From the NCBI GenBank assembly GCA_016716425.1, contig JADJWJ010000009.1, positions 62,001-126,000 of the forward strand: a stretch of 64,000 nt of DNA. Reading direction: 5' to 3'. How positions within the stretch are numbered: the stretch's first letter is position 1; the number at the start of each line of letters is the position of its first letter. This DNA is from Betaproteobacteria bacterium (lineage in GTDB: Bacteria > Pseudomonadota > Gammaproteobacteria > Burkholderiales > Casimicrobiaceae). The translations under genes and the position numbers were made by a program. Below the pieces are notes generated by a model. It searched no databases and was not told where the DNA came from. It saw nothing but the letters and a program-made list of their open reading frames with translations. Of the stretch, positions 54,036-62,893 are shown in pieces.

Positions 54036-54470
54036 CTACTTCTGCAGCAGGTCGCGGATCTCGCGCAGCAGCAGGACATCTTCCGGCGTCGGGGCCGGTG
54101 CCGACGGCGCCGTGTCGAGCTTCGCCTTGGCGGCTGACAGCTGCCGGATCATCCAGAAGATCACGAAGGCGAGGATGACGAAGTTGATCACGATCGTGAT
54201 GAAGTTGCCGTACGCGAGCAGCGGCACGCCCGCCTTGGTTAGCGCCTCGTAGGTCATCGGCCCGCTGTAGCCTGCAGGCGGATTGCCCAGCATCACGAAG
54301 AAGTTCGAGAAGTCGAGCCCGCCGAACACCCTGCCGATCACCGGCATGATGATGTCCTTGACCAGCGAATCGACGATGCGCCCGAACGCGGCGCCGATGA
54401 TCACGGCGACCGCGAGGTCGACGACGTTGCCCTTGAGCGCGAAGTCCCGGAAATCCTTCAGCATCGACAT
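54036..54470 (-). CDS. mscL: large-conductance mechanosensitive channel MscL
   Basis: Pentameric channel that opens under membrane tension to release solutes during osmotic downshock. The 144-residue protein starts MSMLKDFRDFALKGNVVDLA, with TM1 ending GAAFGRIVDSLVKD and TM2 FITIVINFVILAFVIFW. The C-terminal amphipathic bundle is present. The ATG at 54470 is 22 bases after glnB on the same strand. Confidence 0.96.
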   Translation of the reverse strand: MSMLKDFRDFALKGNVVDLAVAVIIGAAFGRIVDSLVKDIIMPVIGRVFGGLDFSNFFVMLGNPPAGYSGPMTYEALTKAGVPLLAYGNFITIVINFVILAFVIFWMIRQLSAAKAKLDTAPSAPAPTPEDVLLLREIRDLLQK

Positions 54471-54492
54471 GGCAGTACTCCCCGTGTGCGCA

Positions 54493-54831
54493 TCAGACGG
54501 CGGCCTCGCCGGACTCGCCGGTGCGGATCCGGATCACCTGCTCCACGGCGGTGACGAAGATCTTGCCGTCGCCGATCTTGCCGGTCCGAGCCGCCTTGAC
54601 GATCGCCTCGATCGCGCGGTCGACGAGCGCATCCGCGATCACGACCTCGACCTTCACCTTCGGCAGGAAGTCGACGACGTACTCCGCGCCGCGGTAGAGC
54701 TCCGTGTGGCCTTTCTGGCGCCCGAAGCCCTTGACCTCGGTGACGGTGAGCCCGGTGACGCCCAGCTCGGACAGCGCCTCGCGGACCTCGTCGAGCTTGA
54801 ACGGTTTGACGATGGCTTCGATCTTCTTCAT
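54493..54831 (-). CDS. glnB: nitrogen regulatory protein PII (GlnB)
   Basis: Trimeric sensor of 2-oxoglutarate and ATP/ADP that controls GlnE and NtrB. Exactly 112 residues, starting MKKIEAIVKPFKLDEVREAL. The T-loop has GRQKGHTELYRGAEYVVDF with the uridylylation Tyr51. The C-terminal VTAVEQVIRIRTGESGEAAV is typical of GlnB. It lies downstream of nadE, a common betaproteobacterial arrangement, with 142 bases between. Confidence 0.97.
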   Translation of the reverse strand: MKKIEAIVKPFKLDEVREALSELGVTGLTVTEVKGFGRQKGHTELYRGAEYVVDFLPKVKVEVVIADALVDRAIEAIVKAARTGKIGDGKIFVTAVEQVIRIRTGESGEAAV

Positions 54832-54895
54832 GGCGCGAACCCCCGGTCCGGCGGGCTCCTCCGGCCCGTTTCCCCAAGCTTACACGATGCCGCCG

Positions 54896-54944
54896 GGGTC
54901 AGACCCGCGAGCGCTGCGATCCGCGACGATCGGCGTCTGACCGC
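54896..54944. repeat. inverted element with GGTCAGAC/GTCTGACC ends
   Basis: GGTCAGAC (54898-54905) and GTCTGACC (54935-54942) face each other across 29 bases in the nadE-glnB gap. The arms are short, but the ends match those at 29917 and 45120. Confidence 0.5.
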
Positions 54945-54973
54945 GTGCCCCGCGCCACCCCAGCGCGATGCGT

Positions 54974-56599
54974 CTAATCCGTCTTCCCCGACAGTCCCGC
55001 CCAGTCGTTCCACGCCGAGGTGATCGGATAGCGCCAGTCCTTGCCGAAGCCGCGGGGCGTGACGCGGATCCCGACCGCCGACTGCCGGCGCTTGTACTCG
55101 CTGCGCGCGATCAGCCGGACCACCCTGGCGACCGCGTCCTCGGGAAAGCCCTGCGCGACGATCTGCGCGGGGCTCTTGTCCTGCTCGACATAGGCCTCGA
55201 GGATGCCGTCGAGGACCTCGTACGGCGGCAGCGAGTCGGCGTCCAGCTGGTTCTCGCGCAGTTCCGCCGACGGCGCGCGCGTGATGATGCGCTCGGGGAT
55301 CACGCGCCCGAGGCCGTTGCGGTACCGGCACAGGCGGTAGACGAGCGTCTTCGGAATGTCCTTGATCACGGCGAAGCCCCCGGCCATGTCGCCGTAGAGC
55401 GTCGCGTAGCCGACCGCCATCTCCGACTTGTTGCCGGTGGTCAGCACGATCGACCCGTACTTGTTGGACAGCGCCATCAGCAGTGTGCCGCGGATGCGCG
55501 CCTGGATGTTCTCCTCGGTCGTGTCGGCGGGAAGGTCGCGGAACTCCGGCGCCAGCGTCTCGAGGACCGCCGAGAACACCGCGCCGATCGGAATTTCGTC
55601 GTAGCGGACGCCGACCAGCGTCGCCATCTCGCGCGCGTCGGCCAGGCTGATCGGGGCGTTGAAGCGCGACGGCAGCATCACCGCGCGCACGCGCTCGGGC
55701 CCGAGCGCGTCGACGGCGACCGCGAGCGTCAGCGCCGAATCGACGCCGCCCGACAGGCCGATCAGCACGCCCGGGAAGCGGTTCTTGCCGACGTAGTCGC
55801 GCACGCCCATCACCAGCGCCGCGTACACGTGCGGCTCGAGCGCCGGGTCGAGGGCGCCGCGCACGTGCTTCGGAGCCGACCCGTCGAACGCGACCAGCGC
55901 GACCGTCTCGTGCCACGCCGGCACCTGCTGCGCCAGCGCGCCGCTCGCGTCGACCACGAACGACGCCCCGTCGAAGACGAGCTCGTCCTGCCCGCCGACC
56001 CGGTTCACGTAGACGAGCGGCAGGCCGGTCTCCCGCGCGCGCGCATCGACCTGCACTCGGCGCAGCGCCTGCTGCCGCGTGTGGTACGGCGAGCCGTTCG
56101 GCACCACGAGCACCTGCGCGCCGGCCCTGGCGGCGGCAGCGGCGGGCTCCGGGAACCAGACGTCCTCGCAGAGGATGACGCCGAATTTCACGCCGTCGAC
56201 GTCGAACACGCACGGCGCGTGGCCCGGCTCGAAGTAGCGCTCCTCGTCGAAGACCGTGTAGTTCGGCAGATTCTGCTTGCGGTAGACCGCGCGCACGCCG
56301 CCGTCGCGCACGACGGCGACCGCGTTGTGGCAGCGGCTGCCGGCACGCTCCGGGAACCCGACGAGCACCGTGCTGCGCCTCACCTGCGCCGCCAGCGCCG
56401 CCAGCTCCGCGCCGCACGCGGCGACGAACGCCGGGCGCAGCAGCAGGTCCTCCGGCGGATAGCCGCACAGCGACAGCTCGGGCGTGACGACCAGCGTCGC
56501 GCCGCCCCGCTCGGCTTCGGCGACGGCGTCGAGGATGCCGCGTGCGTTGGCGGCGAGGTCGCCGACCCGCTGGTTGAGCTGCGCGATCGCCAGCTGCAT
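54974..56599 (-). CDS. nadE: glutamine-dependent NAD+ synthetase
   Basis: Makes NAD from deamido-NAD, ATP and glutamine. The 541-residue protein has an N-terminal nitrilase-type glutaminase domain with Glu in TPELSLCGYPPED, Lys in YRKQNLPNYTVF and Cys in ILCEDVWFPE. The C-terminal synthetase domain has the PP-loop LIGLSGGVDSALTLA. The ATG at 56599 has no ribosome site but a TAGAAT at leaderless distance. Two-domain form is normal for betaproteobacteria. Confidence 0.97.
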   Translation of the reverse strand: MQLAIAQLNQRVGDLAANARGILDAVAEAERGGATLVVTPELSLCGYPPEDLLLRPAFVAACGAELAALAAQVRRSTVLVGFPERAGSRCHNAVAVVRDGGVRAVYRKQNLPNYTVFDEERYFEPGHAPCVFDVDGVKFGVILCEDVWFPEPAAAAARAGAQVLVVPNGSPYHTRQQALRRVQVDARARETGLPLVYVNRVGGQDELVFDGASFVVDASGALAQQVPAWHETVALVAFDGSAPKHVRGALDPALEPHVYAALVMGVRDYVGKNRFPGVLIGLSGGVDSALTLAVAVDALGPERVRAVMLPSRFNAPISLADAREMATLVGVRYDEIPIGAVFSAVLETLAPEFRDLPADTTEENIQARIRGTLLMALSNKYGSIVLTTGNKSEMAVGYATLYGDMAGGFAVIKDIPKTLVYRLCRYRNGLGRVIPERIITRAPSAELRENQLDADSLPPYEVLDGILEAYVEQDKSPAQIVAQGFPEDAVARVVRLIARSEYKRRQSAVGIRVTPRGFGKDWRYPITSAWNDWAGLSGKTD

Positions 56600-56605
56600 C
56601 GATCG

Positions 56606-56611
56606 ATTCTA
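56606..56611 (-). promoter_or_regulatory. TAGAAT at leaderless distance from the nadE ATG
   Basis: Same geometry as at serS: the minus-strand TAGAAT ends 6 bases before the ATG. No Shine-Dalgarno is visible; the -35 is weak. Confidence 0.3.
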
Positions 56612-56693
56612 GCATCGGCGATGCGCCCGCCCCGCCTTCGGCGCGCCGTCCACCTTGAGTGCCGCGCGCAATCACGCGAGAATCGGGCGAACT

Positions 56694-57881
56694 ATGCGCG
56701 CGCCCGTTCCCTTCACCCCGCCACCGCTGCCGGTCGCGGCGTCGCCGCTGATCCGCGACGACGTCGCGCTCGCCGCGATCCCGGCGGCCGCGTGGGATGC
56801 GCTCGCCGGCGGGCAGCCGTTCGTGTCCCACGCGTTCCTGTCCGCGCTGCACGCGACCGGATGCGCGACGCCGCACACCGGCTGGACGCCACGCTACCTG
56901 ACCGCGTGGCAGGACCACGCGCTCGTCGGCGCACTGCCGCTCTACGCAAAGGCGCACAGCTACGGCGAATACGTGTTCGACTGGGGATGGGCGGAGGCGT
57001 ACCGCCGGCACGGCCGCCGCTACTATCCGAAGCTCGTCGCCGCCGTCCCGTTCACGCCAGTGCCCGGTCCGCGGCTGCTGGCGCCGGGGAGCGTCGTGCG
57101 CCGCGCGCTGCTCGACCACGCGCAGGGCCTCGTCCGCCACGGCGACTACTCGTCGCTGCACGTGCTGTTTCCGCCGGCCGGGCAGACGGCAGAGGGCGCG
57201 GCGCTGGGCATGACCACGCGCCACGGCGTGCAGTTCCACTGGGCCAATCCGGGGTACCGCGACTTCGCGGACTTCCTGTCCGCGTTCACGCACGACAAGC
57301 GCAAGAAGGTGAAGCAGGAGCGGCGCAAGCTCGCCGAGGCCGGCGTGACGTTCGAGCGCAAGCTCGGACGGGACATCGGTCCCGCCGACTGGGCGTTCTT
57401 CTTCGACTGCTACGAGCGCACGTATCGCGCGCACCGCTCGACGCCCTACCTGAACCGGGAATTCTTCGAGGAGATCGGCCGCACGCTCGCCGACCACGTG
57501 CTGCTCGTCGTCGGCACGCGCGCCGGGCGTCCGCTGTGCGCCGCGCTCGACGTGTTCGACGGCGACGCGCTGTGGGGCAGGTACTGGGGGACGACCGGTT
57601 TCGTGCCCGGCCTGCACTTCGAGGCCTGCTACTACCAGGCGATCGAGTTCTGCATCGAGCGCGGCATCGGCCGCTTCGAGGGCGGCGCGCAGGGACTGCA
57701 CAAGCTCGCGCGCGGGCTGCGCCCGGTGCCCACGCACTCGCTGCACGCGATCGGCGATCCGCGCTTCGCCGCGGCGATCGCCGAGTTCTGCGCGCAGGAG
57801 CGCGTCGACGTCGGAACCACGCTCGACGAGCTCGAGCAGTCGACGCCGTTCCGCGCGGCGGATCCCCACGCGGTGCTGTAG
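56694..57881 (+). CDS. FemAB-like GNAT-superfamily acyltransferase (COG3146)
   Basis: A 395-residue cytoplasmic protein of the family once named DUF482, related to peptidoglycan FemAB enzymes by fold. Family blocks include FVSHAFLSALHATGCATPHTG, SYGEYVFDWGWAEAYRRHG, KLVAAVPFTPVPGPRLL, HDKRKKVKQERRKL and GAQGLHKLARGLRPV. The ATG at 56694 is chosen over an upstream TTG. Molecular activity is not established. It is divergent from nadE and convergent with the protease-like gene. Confidence 0.85.
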   Translation: MRAPVPFTPPPLPVAASPLIRDDVALAAIPAAAWDALAGGQPFVSHAFLSALHATGCATPHTGWTPRYLTAWQDHALVGALPLYAKAHSYGEYVFDWGWAEAYRRHGRRYYPKLVAAVPFTPVPGPRLLAPGSVVRRALLDHAQGLVRHGDYSSLHVLFPPAGQTAEGAALGMTTRHGVQFHWANPGYRDFADFLSAFTHDKRKKVKQERRKLAEAGVTFERKLGRDIGPADWAFFFDCYERTYRAHRSTPYLNREFFEEIGRTLADHVLLVVGTRAGRPLCAALDVFDGDALWGRYWGTTGFVPGLHFEACYYQAIEFCIERGIGRFEGGAQGLHKLARGLRPVPTHSLHAIGDPRFAAAIAEFCAQERVDVGTTLDELEQSTPFRAADPHAVL

Positions 57882-57915
57882 CGGTTCCGCGGCCGGCGCG
57901 CGACCGCCGCGCCGG

Positions 57916-59214
57916 TCACCGCGGGCCGGCGGGTGCGGCCGCGGCGCCTTCGCGCCCCGTCCGGTCCCGCTCGGCGCCCGTGACGAATGCGATCACCGCA
58001 TCGACGCCCGCCGCGTAATCGCCCCACGTCCACGGCACCGGGACGTCGGGGACGAGCCCGTCGGTGTCGACTTCCTGGAACCGGTAGTACTCGCGGGCGA
58101 CCGAGCCCGGCAGGCCCGAGGCCGGCAGCACGAATGCCCCGCTTTCCTGGAATCCGTTGGGACGCGCGCCGGAGGTCTCGCCGACGTATGTCGCGCCGAA
58201 GGCCTTCCGGAAGTCGGTGGCATTGGCCATGCCGGCCGAATACGTGCCGCGCCCGATGGCGACGTAGACGCGCAGCGCCCGCCCTACGATGGTCGGACGG
58301 ACGAACTCGATGAACCGGCGCCCCAGCTTCAGGTCGCCGCCGCCGTTCTGGCGCAGGTCGAAGAGCACGGCCGTGACGCCGGGCGCCTCGAGTTCGTGGA
58401 CCAGCCGCTGCGCCAGCTCGACGAAACGTTCGCGCGCCGGATATCCGGCGAAGCTCACGTACACGACGCCGGTCCCTTCGCTGCGCTCGAACCAGAACGG
58501 CTCGTCGGGCGCGCGCGCCGACAGCGGCGGCATCGCATACGGGCGCGTCAGTGGCGTCGCCGCATCGTCCGCGCGGGAAATCGGCACGAGCGCGACGCGC
58601 CGCGGAGTACCCGCTTCGTCCAGGAATCCGACGACGACGGCCTCGCCGCTGCGCGCGCCGCCGATGCCGGCCAGCACCTCGGCCATCCGCAGCAGGTAGG
58701 GCGACCAGTTCCGCTCGAAGGCCGGCGACTCGTGCTGCGCAATGTACGCCTGCACCCGCGCGCGCGCCGTGGCCAGCGGCAGCGCCCCGATCGTCGCCAC
58801 GCGCAATCCCAGCAATTCGCGCTGCGCCGCGGGCGCCGCGGTGACGCGCAGTTCGTCGCCGAACCACGCCCAGCGCAACGGCAGCAGCGCGTAGCGCTCC
58901 CACGGCCGCACGTTGGTGTGGCCGTCGCCGACCGCGGCCGCCACGCGCGCCAGCTCGAGTTCGGCCTCGGCGCGACTCGCCGCCGCGGCGATGCCCCCGC
59001 GCGCCTGCGCGACGATTTCGTCGAAGTGCACAGCGGACGTCCAGCGGTACGGCTCGGGGTGCCGCTCCCTGATCGTCTGCGCGAGGAACGCGAGGTCGGC
59101 GTACCACGCTTCGCGCTCCGGAAATCCCTGCGCCGACGTCAGCGCCGCGGCGCCGAACGCGGCCGCCACGACCAGCGCCCGGCGCAACGAGGCGGCGCCG
59201 CGGCGCCGCGACAC
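57916..59214 (-). CDS. S41-family peptidase-like exported protein
   Basis: A 432-residue exported protein related to C-terminal processing (S41) proteases. A signal-like segment (ALVVAAAFGAAALTSAQ) is followed by a helical domain with GDGHTNVRPWERYALLP. The core contains VTAVLFDLRQNGGGDL and GRGTYSAGMANATDF, where the Ser in TYSAG sits at the expected nucleophile position, then GETSGARPNGF. No PDZ domain is obvious. GTG at 59214 places the signal at the N-terminus; ATG at 59331 would add 39 residues. Substrate is unknown. Confidence 0.75.
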   Translation of the reverse strand: MSRRRGAASLRRALVVAAAFGAAALTSAQGFPEREAWYADLAFLAQTIRERHPEPYRWTSAVHFDEIVAQARGGIAAAASRAEAELELARVAAAVGDGHTNVRPWERYALLPLRWAWFGDELRVTAAPAAQRELLGLRVATIGALPLATARARVQAYIAQHESPAFERNWSPYLLRMAEVLAGIGGARSGEAVVVGFLDEAGTPRRVALVPISRADDAATPLTRPYAMPPLSARAPDEPFWFERSEGTGVVYVSFAGYPARERFVELAQRLVHELEAPGVTAVLFDLRQNGGGDLKLGRRFIEFVRPTIVGRALRVYVAIGRGTYSAGMANATDFRKAFGATYVGETSGARPNGFQESGAFVLPASGLPGSVAREYYRFQEVDTDGLVPDVPVPWTWGDYAAGVDAVIAFVTGAERDRTGREGAAAAPAGPR

Positions 59215-59405
59215 ACGCGATGGCCAGGTGCACGCCGGATTCCCGTGGACGCAACGTTCCGCCGGCGGCGTACCTCTTGCGGGTCGGCCGCCGCGCGGGT
59301 TCAATGCACGCACGAATCCCATTTCGCCCATGCTGGGCGCGAACGGCCACGCCGGTCAAGCGCGGCGCGCCGGGCGCGCCGCCTGCCGCGGCCACCGCCG
59401 TTGCG

Positions 59406-60347
59406 ATGCTGATCTACTACGCCGACCACTTCGTGCTGCCGCTGCCACCCGGGCACCGGTTTCCGATGCGCAAGTACGCGGCGCTCCGGGAGCGCGTGGC
59501 AAGCTTCGCCGGCGACCTTCTGCGCGTGGCACCGGCGGCCACGGAGGCCGAGCTCGCTCGCGCGCACGATCCGGCGTACATCGCCGCCGTGTGCGCCGGG
59601 ACGCTCGACGCGCGCGCGCTGCGCCGGATCGGATTTCCGTGGTCGCCGGAGCTGGTCGAGCGGTCCCGCCGCTCGGCGGGCGCCACGCTCGCCGCGTGCC
59701 GCAGCGCGCTGGCCACGGGATTCGGCGTCAGCCTCGCCGGCGGCACCCACCACGCGCACCGCGACTGCGGCGAAGGCTTCTGCGTGTTCAACGACGCGGC
59801 CGTCGCCGCCCGCGCGCTGCAGGCGGAGGGGCTCGCCGCGCGCGTGCTGGTCGTCGACCTCGACGTGCACCAGGGCGACGGCACCGCGGCGATCTTCGCG
59901 GGCGACGCGTCCGTGTTCACGTTCTCGATGCACGGCCGCGGCAATTTCCCGTTCCGCAAGTGCGCGTCCGACCTCGACGTCGAGCTCGCCGACGGCACCG
60001 GCGACGCACCGTACCTCGCCGCGCTCGCCGCCGCGCTGCCGCGTGCGCTGGCGCGCGCCGCGCCCGATCTCGCGATCTACCTGGCCGGCGCCGACCCCTA
60101 CGCCGGCGACCGGCTGGGGAAGCTCGCGCTGTCGAAGGCCGGGCTCGCCGAGCGCGACCGGCACGTGCTGGCGACGCTGCGCGACGCCGGCCTCCCGGTC
60201 GCGATCGCGATGGCCGGCGGCTACGCCGAGGCCATCGACGACATCGTCGACATCCACGGCGCAACCGTCGCGATCGCGTTCGAGCGTTGGCGTCGCGAGG
60301 GTGCGCGCGCCGGCCAGCCGCGAGGGCGCGCACGCGCGGCGTGCTAG
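59406..60347 (+). CDS. histone-deacetylase-family (AcuC-like) deacetylase
   Basis: A 313-residue zinc-dependent amidohydrolase of the class II HDAC/acetylpolyamine group. The active site shows GGTHHAHRDCGEGFCVFND with the His-His pair, DLDVHQGDGTA with zinc-binding Asp and His, and LAGADPYAGDRLGKL with the second Asp; GGYA closes the site. Bacterial members remove acetyl groups from proteins, polyamines or small molecules. It precedes the enoyl-CoA hydratase-like gene by 44 bases. Confidence 0.9.
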   Translation: MLIYYADHFVLPLPPGHRFPMRKYAALRERVASFAGDLLRVAPAATEAELARAHDPAYIAAVCAGTLDARALRRIGFPWSPELVERSRRSAGATLAACRSALATGFGVSLAGGTHHAHRDCGEGFCVFNDAAVAARALQAEGLAARVLVVDLDVHQGDGTAAIFAGDASVFTFSMHGRGNFPFRKCASDLDVELADGTGDAPYLAALAAALPRALARAAPDLAIYLAGADPYAGDRLGKLALSKAGLAERDRHVLATLRDAGLPVAIAMAGGYAEAIDDIVDIHGATVAIAFERWRREGARAGQPRGRARAAC

Positions 60348-60391
60348 ACTTTTTTCCACCCTCCGCCTCCGCCGCCCTGGCGACCCGCTCC

Positions 60392-61192
60392 ATGTCCCCG
60401 CCGCTCCTGCTCGACCGCGCCGGTCCCGTCGCGACCATCACGCTCAACCGCCCCGAGGCGCTCAACACGCTCGACTACCCGCTGATGGACGCGCTGGTCG
60501 CCGCGGCCGCGAACGTCGCCGCCGACGACACGCTGCGCGTCGTGGTGATCCAGGGCGCGGGCAAGCACTTCATGGCCGGCGGCGACCTCCACACGTTCGC
60601 CGCCGAGCTCACGCAGCCGGCGGGCGAGCGCGACGCGTTCTTCCGCGCGGTGATCACGCGCCTGCACTCGGCGATCGAGTCGTTCCACCGGATGCCGCAC
60701 CCGGTGGTCGGCCGCGTGCACGGCGCCGTGGCCGGCTTCGGGCTCTCGCTGATGAACGCCTGCGACCTCGTGGTCGCCGCCGACAACGCGTACTTCGCCT
60801 CGGCGTACCGCAACATCGGCCTCACGCCCGACGGCGGGGGCTCGTGGGCGCTGCCGCGACTCGTCGGCACCCGCCGCGCGATGGAGATCATGCTGCTGGC
60901 CGAGCGGTTCGACGCGCAGCAGGCGCTGGCGTGGGGCCTCGTCAACCGCGTCGTGCCCGCGTCCGGGCTCGACGCCGCCGTGGCGGAGATCGTCGCGAGC
61001 CTGTGCGACGGCCCGCGGCTCGCGATCCGCAACGCGAAGCGCCTCGTGCGCGAGTCGCTCGCACGCACGCTCTCCGAGCAACTCGACGCCGAGGCGACGA
61101 GCTTCGGCGCGTGCGCGGCGACCGCCGACTTCGCCGAGGGCATCGGCGCGTTCCTCGACAAGCGGCCGGCGCGGTTCGGCCGCGATCGATAG
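60392..61192 (+). CDS. enoyl-CoA hydratase/isomerase family protein
   Basis: A 266-residue crotonase-fold enzyme acting on acyl-CoA. The CoA-binding and oxyanion blocks are AGGDLHTFA and HGAVAGFGLSLMNACDLVVA. The two glutamates used by true hydratases are absent: the first position is Ser in GFGLSLM, the second Asn in YRNIGLTPDGGGSW. The Asp in TPDGGG resembles PaaG-type isomerases. The reaction may therefore be isomerisation. SDR and CitE-like genes follow. Confidence 0.9.
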   Translation: MSPPLLLDRAGPVATITLNRPEALNTLDYPLMDALVAAAANVAADDTLRVVVIQGAGKHFMAGGDLHTFAAELTQPAGERDAFFRAVITRLHSAIESFHRMPHPVVGRVHGAVAGFGLSLMNACDLVVAADNAYFASAYRNIGLTPDGGGSWALPRLVGTRRAMEIMLLAERFDAQQALAWGLVNRVVPASGLDAAVAEIVASLCDGPRLAIRNAKRLVRESLARTLSEQLDAEATSFGACAATADFAEGIGAFLDKRPARFGRDR

Positions 61193-61201
61193 GAGGCCGC
61201 C

Positions 61202-62035
61202 GTGGGCACCCTCGCCGGACGTACGCTCTTCATCAGCGGCGGCTCGCGCGGCATCGGCCTCGCGATCGCCTTGCGCGCCGCGCGCGACGGCGCCAACGTG
61301 GCGATCGCCGCCAAGACCGACGCGCCGAACCCGAAGCTGCCGGGCACGATCCACACGGCGGCCGCGGAGATCGAGGCGGCGGGCGGGCACGCGCTGCCCA
61401 TCGCCTGCGACATCCGCGACGAGGCGGCGGTGGCAGCGGCGGTCGCGGCCGCGGCCGCGCGCTTCGGCGGCATCGACATCCTCGTCAACAACGCGAGCGC
61501 GATCAGCCTCACCGGAACGCTCGACACGCCGCTCAAGCGCTTCGACCTCATGTTCGGCGTGAACGTGCGCGGCACGTTCGCGTGCTCGCAGGCGTGCCTG
61601 CCGCACCTGAAGCAGTCCGCCATCGCCGGCCGCAACCCGCACATCCTGACGCTGTCCCCGCCCCTCAACATGGACGCGCGCTGGTTCGCGCCGCACGTCG
61701 CCTACACGATGGCCAAGTACGGGATGAGCATGTGCGTGCTCGGCATGGCCGAGGAGTTCCGCCTCGCGGGTGTCGCGGTCAACGCGCTGTGGCCGCGCAC
61801 GGTGATCGCCACGGCGGCGCTCGCGCTGATCCCGGGCGCACAGCAGCAGCTCGACCGCACGCGCCGCCCGGAGATCATGGCCGACGCCGCGCACGCGATC
61901 CTCGTCCGCGACGCGCGCGCCACGACCGGCAACTTCTTCCTCGACGAGGACGTGCTGCGCGGGGAAGGCGTGACCGACTTCGACCGCTACGCGGTCAAGC
62001 CGGGCGCGCCGCTGCTGCCCGACCTCTTCCTCTGA
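61202..62035 (+). CDS. SDR family oxidoreductase (HSDL2-like)
   Basis: A 277-residue short-chain dehydrogenase. The cofactor motif is FISGGSRGIGLAIALRAARDG; the structural motif NNASAISLTGTLDT; the active site has Ser in TLSPPLNMD and Tyr/Lys in YTMAKYGMS. The pattern IAAKTDAPNPKLPGTIHTA and the long C-terminal GNFFLDEDVLR are characteristic of the HSDL2-like group tied to lipid metabolism. GTG start at 61202 with AGGAGG 6 bases upstream. Confidence 0.92.
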   Translation: MGTLAGRTLFISGGSRGIGLAIALRAARDGANVAIAAKTDAPNPKLPGTIHTAAAEIEAAGGHALPIACDIRDEAAVAAAVAAAAARFGGIDILVNNASAISLTGTLDTPLKRFDLMFGVNVRGTFACSQACLPHLKQSAIAGRNPHILTLSPPLNMDARWFAPHVAYTMAKYGMSMCVLGMAEEFRLAGVAVNALWPRTVIATAALALIPGAQQQLDRTRRPEIMADAAHAILVRDARATTGNFFLDEDVLRGEGVTDFDRYAVKPGAPLLPDLFL

Positions 62036-62046
62036 CGGCGCCGGCC

Positions 62047-62880
62047 GTGGCGCGGCCCCGCCGCACGTGGCTGTTCGTCCCCGGCGCCGACCCGCGCGCG
62101 CACGCCGCCGCCGCGCGTTCCGGCGCCGACGTGCTGATCCAGGAACTCGAGGATTTCACGCCGCCGGAGCTGCGCGCCAGGGCGCGCGCGCTCGCCCCCG
62201 CGCTGTACGCGCGCTGGCGCGCGGCCGGCGCGGTCGCGGCGGTGCGCATCAACCCGCTCGAGACCTGCGGCCGCGACGACCTGGCCGCCGTGCTCGCGGC
62301 CCGTCCGGACGTCGTGCTGATGGCGAAGGTCGCCGGGCCGGAACAGGTCCGCGCGCTGCACCGCGCGACACGCGGCCGCGTCGACCTCGTGCCGAACATC
62401 GAGTCCGCGGCGGGACTCGTGCGCACGCTGGACATCGTGCGCGCGAGCCCGCGCGTGACCGCCGCGCTGCTGGCGAGCGAGGACGTTGTGGCCGACCTCG
62501 GCACGTCGCGCAGCCGCACCGGCGAGGAACTCGCCTACGCGCGAGCGCGCTTTCTCGTCGAGTGCCGCGCGGCCGGCGTCGAGGCGATCGACTGCCCCTA
62601 CACCTTCAGCGACGCGCGCGGCGCCGCGGCCGATGCGCGCGGCGCGAAGCGGCTGGGGTACCGCGCCAAGAGCCTCGTCGTGCCGGCGCACGCGAAACCG
62701 GTCAACCGCGTACTGACGCCGCAGCCCGCGGAAATCGCGCGTGCACGACGCATCGTCGCGGCGTTCGAGGCGGCGCGCGCCGCGGGGCGCGAGCGCGTGC
62801 GCGTGAATGGACGGCTGGTCGAGGTGCCGGTCTACGCGGCCGCGACGCGGCTGCTCGCCGCGCTCGAATCCGAGGCGTGA
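62047..62880 (+). CDS. HpcH/HpaI-CitE family aldolase/citrate-lyase beta-like protein
   Basis: A 277-residue TIM-barrel protein of the CitE group, which cleaves or forms acyl-CoA thioesters such as malyl-CoA or citramalyl-CoA. It begins RRTWLFVPGADPRAHAAA. ELEDFTPPELR and PNIESAAGLVRT give the substrate and metal-binding acids, and LLASEDVVADL a second site. The GTG start at 62047 lies 11 bases after the SDR stop. With the crotonase and SDR genes this suggests a small acyl-CoA pathway. Confidence 0.88.
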   Translation: MARPRRTWLFVPGADPRAHAAAARSGADVLIQELEDFTPPELRARARALAPALYARWRAAGAVAAVRINPLETCGRDDLAAVLAARPDVVLMAKVAGPEQVRALHRATRGRVDLVPNIESAAGLVRTLDIVRASPRVTAALLASEDVVADLGTSRSRTGEELAYARARFLVECRAAGVEAIDCPYTFSDARGAAADARGAKRLGYRAKSLVVPAHAKPVNRVLTPQPAEIARARRIVAAFEAARAAGRERVRVNGRLVEVPVYAAATRLLAALESEA

Positions 62881-62893
62881 CGACGCGCCGCAC

